Shown here: positions 23,950-35,097 of the stretch, piece after piece | Layout: every line of letters starts with the position of its first letter | How positions within the stretch are numbered: position 1 is the first letter of the stretch | The notes under the pieces: model-generated | Seen by the model: the letters and a program-made list of their open reading frames with translations, nothing else | Database searches by the model: none | Told to the model about the DNA's origin: nothing | Made by a program: the position numbers and the translations under genes | DNA from: Nymphaea colorata | Taxonomy: Eukaryota; Streptophyta; Magnoliopsida; Nymphaeales; Nymphaeaceae | Direction of reading: 5' to 3' | NCBI RefSeq assembly: GCF_008831285.2 | Contig: NC_045144.1 | Coordinates: forward strand, 7,851,886-7,911,885 | DNA length: 60,000 nucleotides

Positions 23950-26170
23950 TTAAGGGCTTAATTTTGCTCCTAATTCAAAAGGCAGCTGGTTTATTCTCAA
24001 CTGTGGCCGACCTGGCTTTAACTTGGAATCAGCTTTACCATTACTTTGAACCTCTATGCAAATTCAAATTGAAATTTGGGTTCAAATTTGTGCTGAGGCA
24101 TCTTGGGAATATTAGCGAGTCCCTTTCATCTTAGTGTCCTCCTTCATTCTTTTAAAAGCGAAACTAAAATTTTTTCACGAAGGAGCTGAATTAAAGTTTT
24201 TAAATTTAACTGGAGTTGAAATACCATTTTCAAAATTTTGTATAGAACAAATGGAATTTCTAAACTTATATGTAAATTTTAAATTTTTCCTTTTGAGATG
24301 GGGCAGGGCACATGTAGGCGCCCTCCTTGGCTCTGCCCCTAAACTCTTCAACTTTACGCGAAGCATTACATATGGGCAATATTGAAACTGTGTTTTTCAG
24401 TGGTATCGCTGCTGTGTTTTTGCAGCTTTCATTGTTGCTGAAACTACTATCAGCGACTACTTAGATTGAATTATTTGATCTTGAGACCGAATTGTTTGTA
24501 GCATGAGAGTTTATGGAGCAAGTTATTTGTTGGGGTATTTCACTTTTAACTGTGGAATAACACACAAGTTGCCCTTTAAAATTTTGGCATGTTGAATTTG
24601 GCACCGTTTGATGGAAGTTAATCATCAGTTTAATATGTTGATGGAAAAATACCAATAAGGTACCCATTTCTTGGCATAATAAATGAAGTATCCAGACAAA
24701 ATTCTCTTTTCAGAAAATAAGCATTGGATTGAATTCAGAACATATCAGGTGAAATGAAATATCAGTTGAGGGAAGCTTAGTCAACGAAATCCTACTATTT
24801 AAATGTTTTGTCCCCCTTTCGTCTTTTTTTTGTTTATAAATAAGAAAAAAGAAAAGATTCTCACCCTCAGGAACCGTGTGGGCACCACACTCACTAAAAA
24901 GCAAAGAAAAGTAGAGTTGGTCCTCCACCTTTGACGTCATAAAGCCTGAGAGATATATATTTTAAATTAGTGGTTCTTTAAAGAGGAAGTGACAGTTGAC
25001 GCATTAATTTTATTTTATTACAAATGAATTGATTCTTCATAATGACACTTGATGATAGATATAGAGAATTTAGAGAGAGAGAGACAAAGAGAGAGAGCAC
25101 TTAGTTCTTATAATGGTATGATAATTCAAGTCCCACATTGTTCAAATATCATCTCAAATAGCATTCTTCAATTATGGAACTAAATATGTGGCTATAACTA
25201 ATCAGTTGCACTACTTATCATTGATATGTTTTTAGCGATATTTTTTTTTTAAAGAGTGAATGATTCATTTCACCGCTCTTAAAAGAGGTCACTAGTCTTC
25301 TATGCCCCGTTCTTTAGGTTTTTATGGAGAATGTTTTAGGTCCTTTTACGTGCTAGAAATAAAACGCACTACGACGTGATAGTGACCACTCTAAAACTCG
25401 AACCTGAATTCATAAAAAAGCTAAACTACGTTGCTGTCTAATACGCTACCACCTCTCAGAGTTCATCATAATGTGCCATAATTATTTACAAAATTAAAAA
25501 AAGTGTTGCTTTGAGGCTTGTTAGCTCAAATTATATAATATATATATATAAAGTGAACTTAGTTTGGATGAGTGAATGACAAGTAAAAAACTGGTTTTAC
25601 AATAAAAATCAAATTTGTTTGAAAAACTAAGGGGAGGCAGGTTTTCATGCACTTTATAGAAACCATGTTTTGCTGAAACTGGATTTAACAGAATATCTAA
25701 ACATTGTGAAATAGTGTTTGAAGCAAAACCAGGTTTTATGTTCCGTTGAAACACCCCTTAAAGTTGCAAGCAAAAGACAAAAGTGACGCGTAATAGTAAA
25801 AACTAAAAATGACAAGCTTGCGTAAAGAATACAGGGAAATGAAGCCCCTTTCAAAGAAATTTCTAGTGCGAGCACGTGGAAGCTGCCACGGTGAACGTTT
25901 CAGAAAATAAAATGGTTAAGTAATAAATTTTTTTATAAAAAAAATAAAAAAGATAATGTGGTTGTGAGTATGTGGAACGGTGGATGTTGACTCCGATCCT
26001 TTGAATCGAAGATTTATTCGTTACCGAAATACCCTTCTCAGTTCACCTTTTCATCACTGCTTGCCTCGTCTCGGTTTGCTATCGTATCGGTAAGGGCCGG
26101 CTCATTTCAAAATCATATGGCCAAACTAAATATCTCTTTAAAAAAAAAAAACTATTTCAGCATTTTATTT
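23950..26170 (+). repeat. Left arm of a giant inverted duplication (about 2.2 kb)
   Basis: From 'ttaagggcttaattttgctc' at 23950 to the poly-A and 'actatttcagcatttta' at about 26170, the sequence is repeated in reverse complement on the right arm along its entire length. This arm contains no supported gene. It carries a SINE-like block (25235-25465), a MITE-like block around 25550-25760, a GA run at 25072-25098 and a TA run at 25540-25551. See the right-arm entry for interpretation. Confidence 0.95.
25235..25465 (-). mobile_element. tRNA-derived SINE-like sequence (second family)
   Basis: On the minus strand it reads 'gaggtggtagcgtattagac', a good pol III A box. About 40 bp later comes 'ttcaggttcgagttttag' as a B box. 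It then runs through roughly 170 bp of unrelated body to an A-rich 3' end ('tttaaaaaaaaaatatcgc'). Head, spacing and A-tail fit a tRNA-derived SINE of about 230 bp. Its mirror at 26870-27095 belongs to the inverted duplication and should not count as independent. No flanking target duplication was recognised. Confidence 0.55.
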
Positions 26171-26173
26171 AAA

Positions 26174-28355
26174 AGTAAAATATAATTAAAAATAGTTTTT
26201 TTTTTAAAAGAAGAATATCTTAGTTGGACCAATAGATTTGAAAATGAGCCGGCCCTTACCGATACGATAGCAAAACCGAGACGAGGCAAGCAGTGATGAA
26301 AAGGTGAACTGAGAAGGGTATTCGGTAAACGAATAAAATCTTCGATCAAAGGACTCGGAGTCAACATCCACCGTTCCACATACTCACAACCACATTATCT
26401 TTTTATTTTTTTATAAAAAAATATATTACTTAACCAATTTATTTCTGAAACGTTCACCGTGGCAGCTTCCACGTGCTCGCACTAGAAATTTCTTTGAAAG
26501 GGGCTTCATTCCCCTGTAATTCTTACGCAAGCTTGTCATTTTAGTTTTACTATTACGCGTCACTTTGTCTTTGCTTGCAACTTAAAGGGGTGTTCAACGG
26601 AAACATAAAACCTGGTTTTGCTCAAAACACATTTCAACAATGTTAGATAATCTGTTAAAATCCAGTTTCAGCAAAACATGGTTCTATAAAGTGCATGAAA
26701 AACCTGCCTCCCCTTAAGTTTCAAACAAATTTGATTTATTGTAAAACCAAGTTTTACTGTCATTCACTCATCCAAACTAAGTTCACTTATATATATATAT
26801 ATATAATTGAGCTAACAAGCCTCAAAAGCAACACTTTTTAAATTTGTAAATAAATATGGCACATATGAAGAACTCTGAGAGGTGGTAGCGTATTAGACAG
26901 CAACGAGTTTAGCTTTTTATGAATTCAGGTTCGAGTTTTAGAGTGGTCACATCACGTCGTAGTGCGTTTATTCTAGCACGTAAAAGGACCTAAAACATCT
27001 CCATAAAACCTAAAGAACGGGCATAGAAAGACTAGTGACCTCTTTAAGAGCGGTGAAATGAATCATTCACTCTTAAAAAAAAAAATATCGCTAAAAACAT
27101 ATCAATGATAAGTAGTGCAACTGATTAGTTATAGCCACATATTAGTTCCATAATTGAAGAATGCTATTTGAGATGATATTGAACAATGTGGGACTTGAAA
27201 TTAATCATACCATATAAGAACTAAGTGCTCCTCTCTTTGTCTCTCTCTCTCTAAAATCTCTATAATCTATCATCAAAGTGTCATTATGAAGAATCAATTC
27301 ATTGTAATAAAATAAAAATTAATGCGTCAACTGTCACTTCCTCTTAAAGAACCACTAATTAAAAATATATCCTCAAGGCTTTATGACGTCAAAGGTGGAG
27401 GACCAACTCTACTTTCTTGCTTTTAGTGAGTGTGGTGCCCACACGGTCCTGAGGGTGAAGAATCTTTCTTTTTCTATTATAAACAAAAAAAAAAGACGAA
27501 AGGGGACAAAACATTAAAAATAGTAGGATTCGTGACTAAGCTCCCCTCAACTGATATTCATTCACCTGATAATGTTCTGAAAATTCAATCCAATGCTTAA
27601 TTTCTGAAAAAGAGAAATTTGTCTGGATACTTCATTTATTATGCCAAGAAAATGGTACCTTATTGGTATTTTCCATCAACATATTAAACTGATGATTAAC
27701 TTCCATCAAAACGGTGCCAAATCAACATGCCAAAATTTAAAGGGCAACTTGTGTGTTATTCACAGTTAAAAGTGAAATACCCCAACAAATAACTGCTCCA
27801 TAAACTCTCATGCTACAAACAATTCGGTCTCAAGATCAAATAATTCAATCTAAGTAGTCGCTGATAGTAGTTCAGCAACAATGAAAGCTGCAAAAAACAC
27901 AGCAGCGATACCACTGAAAAACACAGTTTCAATATTGCCCATATGTAATGCTTCGCGTAAAAGTTGAAGAGTTAGGGCAGAGCCAAGGAGGGCGCCTACA
28001 TGTGCCCTGCCCCCATCTCAAAAAGGAAAAAATTTAAAATTTACATATAAAGTTAGAAATTCCATTGTTCTATACAAAATTTGAAAAATGGTATTTCAAC
28101 TCCAGTAAAATTAAAAACTTTAATCAGCCTCCTTCGTGAAAAAATTTAGTTTCGCTTTAAAAGAATGAAGGAGGACACTAAGATGAAAGGGACTCGCTAA
28201 ATTCCCAAGATGCCTCAGCACAAATTGAACCCAAATTCAATTGAATTTGCATAGAGGTCAAAGTAATGGTAAAGCTGATTCCAAGTTAAAGCCAGTCGGC
28301 CACAGTTGAGAATAAACCAGCTGCCTTTGAATTAGGAGCAAAATTAAGCCCTTAA
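26174..28355 (-). repeat. Right arm of the giant inverted duplication, ending at the N gap
   Basis: Reverse complement of 23950-26170, colinear throughout. The centre (about 26172) has essentially no loop. The right arm is about 40 bp shorter, and differences are dominated by one-base losses or gains, mostly in short homopolymers (for example gaacc versus gacc, aaatttg versus aatttg when oriented alike). It stops exactly where 100 N begin. A loop-free palindrome with indel-type differences at a contig end is what an uncorrected fold-back long read would give. A real inverted duplication is the alternative. Features in this arm are duplicates of the left arm. Confidence 0.95.
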
Positions 28356-28455
28356 NNNNNNNNNNNNNNNNNNNNNNNNNNNNNNNNNNNNNNNNNNNNN
28401 NNNNNNNNNNNNNNNNNNNNNNNNNNNNNNNNNNNNNNNNNNNNNNNNNNNNNNN
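28356..28455. other. Assembly gap (100 N)
   Basis: Exactly 100 N, the conventional placeholder for a scaffold join of unknown size. Sequence on the two sides is unrelated: inverted-duplication arm on the left, Gypsy relic on the right. Confidence 1.
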
Positions 28456-28990
28456 TCACCTTTTCCTTTAGTGGCCATGCTCATAACATATCTTTTAGAG
28501 TTTGAATCGTTCATTCCAATTACCCATTCAATTGGGGATTAAAAGTCATAGTCTTTCTAACTTTAGTGTTCAATCCTTTCAGCAGTAGTCCCCAGGTCAA
28601 GAATTAAATTGTGAATCTTAATCAGTAGTAATGGATTTTGTGTACCATGTAGTTTACCAATTTCATTTACATACAAATTACAAATCCATAAGGATTTCAA
28701 GAGAGTGACTGATTGCTCTTTGTAGAAAATCAGAAGGCCTGGTGAGTCGAACACAATAGTCACACAAATAGCATTATTTTACCTCATAATTCTGTCACAA
28801 AATCCATGGTATTATCATCCCAATTTCACAGTGAAATAAACGATCCTTTTAGCAAACCACCAAGCCACTGACTGCTGTTCCACTTTTATTATCTAACAAC
28901 TTAAACATTTGACATCATATTTGATATTTTCTCGTTTAATTTTAGGTCCCCCAAGATTTACTTGAAACATATTAGTATTGTCATGATGTA
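28456..28990 (-). pseudogene. Decayed Ty3/Gypsy integrase fragment
   Basis: Read on the minus strand and allowing frame changes, pieces of a Gypsy pol appear in the right order. First VKCLSC (zinc-binding HHCC part) with KVEQQ, then MDFVTEL, VNEIGKLHG (usually IVRLHGVP), and finally FNPQLNG and TIQTLKDMLRAW (usually FHPQTDGQSERTIQTLEDMLRA). Several stops and frameshifts interrupt it, so no protein can be made. The rest of the element (reverse transcriptase, LTRs) is not seen; the left side is cut by the assembly gap. Confidence 0.75.
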
Positions 28991-29176
28991 TAGCAAACTT
29001 CAATTGATAGATCCTTTTGAATAGTTGTCTCTTCGCTGTCTCTTCTTTGGCCACAACCTTCATTGAAACCACAGGGAACTATAATAACCTGAAACAAGGT
29101 AGAATATTTGTTATTACTTTCTTTTACATATTTGCCAACATCATGAGTCTTTTTGTTTTCACATTTTCCAAACTTT

Positions 29177-30062
29177 CAAGTAGTGCCAGTAGTTCAAGAG
29201 TTTTGAAATGGTTTGAAATTACAAAAATGTTTTGAAAATTTAGAAGAATGTGTTAAGCTTTTGAAAATTATGAAGATTTCATAATTTTATTCATGAAAGT
29301 TTGAGTATATAAAACTTGTGAACGTTGAGTTTGAAAGCATCTACATAAAGTACCATTTGGATGACCCTCTTTAAAAAGGCCATTTGTAAAATAAAGTTGG
29401 GGGTTGCAAAGCCTAAAAGATGAGAAATTTTAAAACTATTTAAAAATTTTGAAAATTTCTCTATAAAATATGTTGAGTTAGTCAAAAAGTTAATGTTTCT
29501 TGTAAAAAGTTAAAAAAGTGCAAGGGTTTTGCAAAAAGAAAAAAAAAATCAAGTAGTGCAAGTAGTTCAAGAGTTTTGAAATTTTATGAGTTATAAACAA
29601 CAACATTCAAAAATGTTTCAAAAATTTAGAAGAATGTTTTAACCTTTTGAAAATTATGAAAATTCATAATTTTATTCATGAAAGTTTTGAGTACATAAAA
29701 CCTGTGAAAGCTGGATTTGAAAAAATCTACATAAAGTACCATTTGAATGACACTCTTTAAAAAGGTCATTTGTAAAATAAAGTTAGGAGTTGCAAAGCTT
29801 GAAAGATGATAAATTTTAAAACCATTTAAACATTTTGAAAAAATCCTCTATAAAATTTGTTGAGTTAGTAAAAAAGTTAATGTTTCTTGCAAAAAGTTAA
29901 AAAAGTGCAAGAGTTTTGCAAAATGAGAAAAGAATTTTTCAAGTAGTGCAAGTAGTTCAAGAGTTTTGAAATTGTTTGAAATTTTATGACTTATAAACAA
30001 CAACACTCAAAAATGTTTTGAAAATTTGGAAGAATATGTTAAGCTTTTGAAAATTATGAAAT
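29177..30062. repeat. Tandem repeat, about 2.3 units with 373- and 390-bp periods
   Basis: Units begin at 29177, 29550 and 29940 with 'caagtagtgc(c/a)agtagttcaag'. Each full unit then has 'gagttttgaaat', 'ttagaagaatg', 'ttcataattttattcatgaaag', 'acataaagtaccattt', 'ttgtaaaataaagtt' and 'aaaaagttaaaaaagtgcaa'. The third unit breaks off at about 30062. AT-rich, noncoding, satellite-like. The first 170 bp before 29177 are not part of a visible unit. Confidence 0.9.
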
Positions 30063-31857
30063 AATTGATGCAGTAAACACTTAGTTCATGCTAATCTGGT
30101 TTCACATCAACAAGTAGAATACACCTCGTCCACCTAGAGGCACTGAACCATATGCCTCGTGACAATCAAAATTAGAAGTTTTAAACATAAAAAAGTAAAA
30201 AACAGTCCCTGTAAAACCGAGCTTTGGCGATGGAGACTGAAGAGAATAAAAAAGATGAAAAGCAACATAATCTAGACATTTGATTGCAAGATCATGTAAC
30301 CAAAGTCAATCATCCAACCACCACACCTCATAACAATCAAAGATATTGCAGAGACAAAACCCAAATTGGAATTCCGTGCCATGAAAAAACGTATATGGAC
30401 ACAAAAAGGGGTAAAACTAAGAAAATCTTAGGCGAGCGTGGTTTTCAGCAACAGTCAACTAAATGTCGTTCATGGAAAACACCGCAGCACAATAACATAA
30501 TAATGGAAGAATATGAAAATAACATCAGATGAAAGTTATAAAATAAAGGAGAAATACACGACAAACAAAAGGAATCGAATACAAATCAGCCAAGTGAAGC
30601 ATCGATTCATGGGTTCGCGGAAGGAACTTAACGGGAGCACAAAAAGCTCTATTGCAACTTTAGAGAATCGGGGAAAATGAGGCATCGGCAAGAAAATTCG
30701 CATTCTAAAGCGAGCAAACAAAAGCGTTCAAGATTGAGAGCGGTGAAGAAGGAACAATAAAAAAAAAGTGGTAAAACAACACGAATAAGATGGAAACATG
30801 AGAGAGAATAATAGAAGAGCTTATTTAACGGGCAGCGGTTTAGGTATGAAGGAAAGAAAAGAAGAAACGAACAGTACCTACAATCAGACCCTCCGAATGG
30901 CTGCCAAGGAGGCGAGCAGGCTATGAAGCATTCGTCTGGTGCGAGAGAAGGTTTAAGACTGCGATTAGACGATCTTCAAAGGCCTTCATCTGCTGCGAGA
31001 GTCCACATTAGGTTTCTCAGATTCGGAAACCCAAGGAACACGGCAAAGGGGTCTCGAAGCCAGAAAAATTGGTCGCATTCCACCGGCTTTGCCTCTGCCT
31101 GAAACCCCAAGTACCCACCCACCAGGACGATCCCTTTGGAATGGAGAGAGAAGGAGAAGGAGAGAGTGGGGGGACGGAGTGAAGAGCACGCACCAGTCAA
31201 TTGCAGAGCGCGAACTCTCGCTCTTGTTTAACCCGCGAAGCATTCAAAAAGTTGTCGAAATCGGCAGAAAATTGGACGGTTGTCCAAAAATGGAAACCAA
31301 CCAAGAAAACGCGACGGAAACCTTTTCCGCGTATCTCGGGAACGCCAAAACTTGTGCACGTCCGTCCAATTGTTTCTGAAACATGTAAATGGAAACAAAG
31401 TAACTCGCTTCCCCTAATCAATGAACATGTTGTGGGGATGACAAAAATCGATTAAGAAATATTACTTGAGATTTGGATTTGATTTCCTTGCTCTTCAGTA
31501 CGAAAGATTTTCTTGTCAACTTGCTCTCAGAACTCCAAATTCAATAATAATGATCTTTTGTATCAATTAGATGGAATGGATGGCGATGGCGTCGTGAAAA
31601 TCAAATTCTTAAATGAATAAGCAGGATTGTCTGCTCAGTGAATCGGCCTATTCAAATCAGCTAAATTACTTGAACTAATAAAAAAAAAACTCTAATATAC
31701 GTACATTTTCAAATATGATCTGAAGCATGTTAACCGAAACACCGCTGCTCATTATAAATCTACCAATTTAAACAAGGTGCAAGGTACTTTGTTGCCATGT
31801 TTATTTAGTTCAAGATAAAAATTATCACATAGGGTTGTGGAACTGAAGGTGGTGGGT
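30063..31857. other. Spacer without a supportable gene
   Basis: A moderately GC-rich patch (30890-31380) gives several overlapping short frames on both strands but none resembles a known protein or has consistent splice sites. On the minus strand 'gattgtag/gtactg' near 30880 could be a splice donor of an untranslated first exon. I leave it unannotated. Confidence 0.4.
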
Positions 31858-32225
31858 GATTGTGGTTCAAATAATGTTTTGGAGTTTTTGACGGCGATGT
31901 TTTTTTTGAGCATAATACGGCGAGCTTGAAAAAAATAAAAAAAATTCGATTTTTTTTTAAAAATTTTAAGAAACTAAAATTGAGAGAAAAATAAAATAAG
32001 TGATAAACTAATAACATAAACATCACTAGAGTTGCAACAAAAAAAAAAACTATTTGGCATTAAAAAAATGAAAAAACTAAAAAAACACGAAAAATGCATT
32101 AAAAGAGTGTTAAAATAGTGCTTTTTTCGTTTTTTAATGTTTTTTTAAAAAATGCAATTTTTTTTTAAGTTTTAAACGGCTAGTTAATTTATCTTCAAAA
32201 CAAAAACGTGTTTTTTGTGACTATG
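31858..32225 (-). mobile_element. MITE family 'CATCGTCACAAA', copy 1 (degenerate ends)
   Basis: Colinear with the reverse complement of the intact copy at 47549-47928: 'aaataatgtttyggagttt', 'ataatrcggcragcttgaaaa', 'aaaattttaa.aaactaaaa', 'aacataaacatca', 'atttggcattaaaaaaat', 'aatgcattaaaa' and the end 'tttttgtgactatg'. Its left terminal repeat is eroded ('gattgtggttcaaa'). No coding capacity. Confidence 0.7.
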
Positions 32226-32627
32226 TTAAATAAAACTATATACTTTTTAGTTTTGGTATTAAAAAGTCCTAACATAATTGGTCAGACCAGTGTTGTACAA
32301 GTTGTTAGCTGGTCTTGTTCTATTCTCATGAGCTTTAATGGGTCATACAGAATTGGGTTGCCACATCAAGTTAAGCATTCTCTTTACCTAAGTCCCCATG
32401 ACACTAGATAAAGAGGAAAATTGCATATTATATATATATATATATACACACACAATAATGTTCTTTTTATTTCACAGCCATATCTTCATAAAGAACTTTC
32501 AAATGTTCGCTACCATAAAAAGATCCACTAGCCAAAAAATTTTATTCATTTAAACGTGTACAAACAAATCCATCTTCAAATCAAACTTGCACAATATCTT
32601 TGCAAGTTCTTCAAATTCACATATAAA
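32226..32627. other. Spacer between MITE and pectinesterase relic
   Basis: AT-rich, with a (TA)n(CA)n tract at 32430-32455. Nothing else recognised. Confidence 0.5.
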
Positions 32628-34218
32628 TCAACAAACAAACGAATGAAAGGCAACCAAGTAGGATTTCCACAGATCTAAACCAGCCCGCAACCAATCACCA
32701 ACTTGTACAAAACTAGACACCGTCAAGCGTTGGGCATCATTGGCAGCCACCACAGAGAATCCAGGCCACTTGACTCTTCCAGCAAAATTTCCAGACCAAG
32801 GAGACCAACCAGCGGGAATTAATCAGGCTACCAAGATTAGACTTCATGAACACTGCTCTCGACTCGAGTACTGCCTCCATGGCCGCCCAAGAAATGTTTT
32901 GACCTTGGAGTTCCCGGACAATTCAGAAGCAGCCAGGACATTGCAGTTGATGAAGGAGGTTCCGGTGTTCTGGTTGGGGACGGTTCTCTTCTCCCCTGAG
33001 CCGTGGCCGTGTTGGTATTTGAGTCTGGCGTAGAGGTTGCAGTTTTGGAAGACGGCTGCTGCGTTGCCGCGAAGAAGAAATCGACGGTGCCATAGACGTC
33101 GCATTCTCTGTAGGACTGACTCAGGGAATGGGCGTAGAGACTATCTTGGCAGCCCACGGAGATGCATCTGTCGAAGGCGGACAGGTCGGCACTGTTTCGG
33201 ACGGCAACCGCTTCCCCCTTGGTTCACCCCGCCGTGTTCGAGACCGTGATGCCAATCGCCACCAAGCCTTGGCCCAGCACCACTGCAACCATGGCGACTA
33301 CATTAGAAATTGGTTTTCTACGACGAAGCCTTGTTTATTTATATTCAAAATAGTTCTTAAGTTAGGAGTAGCATTGTGATTTGGGCTTTAAAGTTGGCAC
33401 TCTTTGTTGCTCATTTTACTCCTCATGGTGTTGGCTTTGAAGGATTTCTCATCAACAGGAGTGGAGCCAAAGGGGCTTGCTGAGCCCTAGCCCTAAAAAA
33501 AATTAAAAATCTTATTTTATATAAAAAGTTTTAAAAATAATATTTCAATTCATGTTAAAATTTTGCAACTATAATTTAACTCTCTCATAAAAAATTTCTA
33601 GCTTCAATTTGTTCATCAACAAAAAAAAAAATCCACTTTTTTTTTAAAGAAAAAAACTTATCTATATGCTAGAAGGATGAACACAATATATGTCGAGAAA
33701 TTGATGAAAATTAATTTTGTAACAGGCTAATTAATAAGGTTAGAAATTCATCAACAAACCCATAAAAATTGCTCTAGGCATCAAGGGACATGTAACCATT
33801 GAAAGTGGTGGAGCCGTCTCCGACGCTGCGCTGGCTGGTGATGATCGTCATTCAGGCGCCGCCGACCATCATTACGTACTTCTTCTTCTTGTCCAATGTA
33901 ACGTACTCATTGTACACCCCTGCCTTCACCCGGATCAGAAAGAACCCCTTGCTCCCGTCGTTCTTCGCCGGAGCGGCGGCGATGGCGTGGCCGATGGTGA
34001 GATAGTTGCCGGACCCGTCCTGCGCCACAACGACGCTCCCCACCGTCTGGAGGGCCATCCTCCTACCAGAGGCAAACTCCAATGCCTGCTTATTCACCCA
34101 CGGGGGCACGCCATCTCGCCGCACTCTCAACTCGTCCAGCAATTGCCTTTTGCGCTTGGCCTTCTGGGTGGCCCAGGAACGGCTGAGCACAGCGAGGGAG
34201 AGGCTGTAGAGCTGTGTG

Positions 34219-34223
34219 CCGTT
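34219..34223 (+). repeat. Copia target-site duplication, left copy (CCGTT)
   Basis: CCGTT immediately before the 5' LTR, matched by CCGTT at 39670-39674 immediately after the 3' LTR. A 5-bp direct duplication is standard for Copia integrase. Confidence 0.95.
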
Positions 34224-34596
34224 TGTTAGTTACAAAGAGATGGGGCGAAAATATCATAAAGAGATATTAGAAGATCTACCACTTTTGGGAGAAGATTGGA
34301 CGCTGGTGTGTGTTCCTCATCAAATCGTCCACACCAAGATTGTCGTGATCAAGGAGCATCTCTAACGGCAGCAACTGAAGATTCTTGTTAATCCCTAAAA
34401 ATCTGTTCCTATCTCAATCTGTGAAACCTATATAATGGGGTGTACCCCTGCTGTAAAGGTGTGAAAAAAAACAGAATGAAGAAGAGTTCCCCTTTCTCTC
34501 GTGGATGTAGGCTTCAAGCCAAACCACGTAATTACTGTCTTACAGTTTTTCCTTCACTTGCAATCTCTGTTTTTTCTCATTGCATACTTCTCAACA
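34224..34596 (+). repeat. Copia 5' LTR (373 bp)
   Basis: Begins 'tgttagttacaaagagatgg' and ends 'gcatacttctcaaca'. 'cctatataatggggtg' at about 34427-34440 is a likely TATA region. Compared with the 3' LTR it has an extra block of about 41 bp near 34497-34540 and lacks a few short insertions. Confidence 0.95.
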
Positions 34597-34608
34597 TGGT
34601 ATCAGAGC
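34597..34608 (+). promoter_or_regulatory. Copia primer binding site, initiator tRNA-Met
   Basis: TGGTATCAGAGC directly abuts the 5' LTR and is complementary to the 3' end of plant initiator tRNA-Met, the usual Copia primer for minus-strand synthesis. Confidence 0.95.
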
Positions 34609-35097
34609 TTGGAGATGATTCGTGAGGAGCCGCTGCAAAAGGAATTCTAAGTTTTTTTCAGCAATGGGGCGATCCAATCAAGTCTGCTCTGCAACGCCTA
34701 AAAGATCATCGTAAGAGATGTCGATTTAGCCCATCTCACCCTTCCTCGCTGCCATCTTCTCCTGCCAACCTCGTTTCTCGTTTTTGATTGGAGCTCCACC
34801 AGTCGGCAAGGTCCCCGGTAACGGAAAAAAAAAATCTGAAGAAATTTTTTTTTTTCCATTGTGATTTATTTGTTGAGAACAGAGGCAGACACTCGTTGAA
34901 ATGAACAGAGGACAATGGATTTTCTGCGTAAGTCCGTTAAATGACTTTTTTGAGAATTAGTCGCTGTTTACATTTGTGCAACTCTGTTTTTTTTCGTCTC
35001 TTCTCATGGGACTGATATCGGTGGGATTTTTTTGAGAATCCGGAAAGGAGTAGTCCATTGTTTTTAAATATCGCCTGTCATCAAGTGATTTCCTGCC
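34609..35097 (+). other. Copia untranslated leader
   Basis: About 490 bp between the primer site and the gag ATG. AT-rich with homopolymer runs at 34828-34857. It would contain packaging signals in a working element; none can be defined by eye. Confidence 0.6.

Noticed and set aside
26174-28355. Second SINE, second MITE-like block and other features in the right palindrome arm
   Set aside because: They are the mirror of left-arm features and probably an assembly duplication, so counting them separately would be misleading.
29177-30062. CRISPR-like array
   Set aside because: Units are about 380 bp direct repeats without spacer/repeat alternation, and this is a plant nuclear genome.
30976-31455. 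Cluster of 74-96 codon frames on both strands
   Set aside because: No recognisable domain, no consistent splice signals, and mutually overlapping on opposite strands in a GC-richer patch.
33037-34229. Plus-strand frames of 60-83 codons over the pectinesterase region
   Set aside because: They are antisense shadows of the minus-strand pectinesterase relic, whose motifs are clear.
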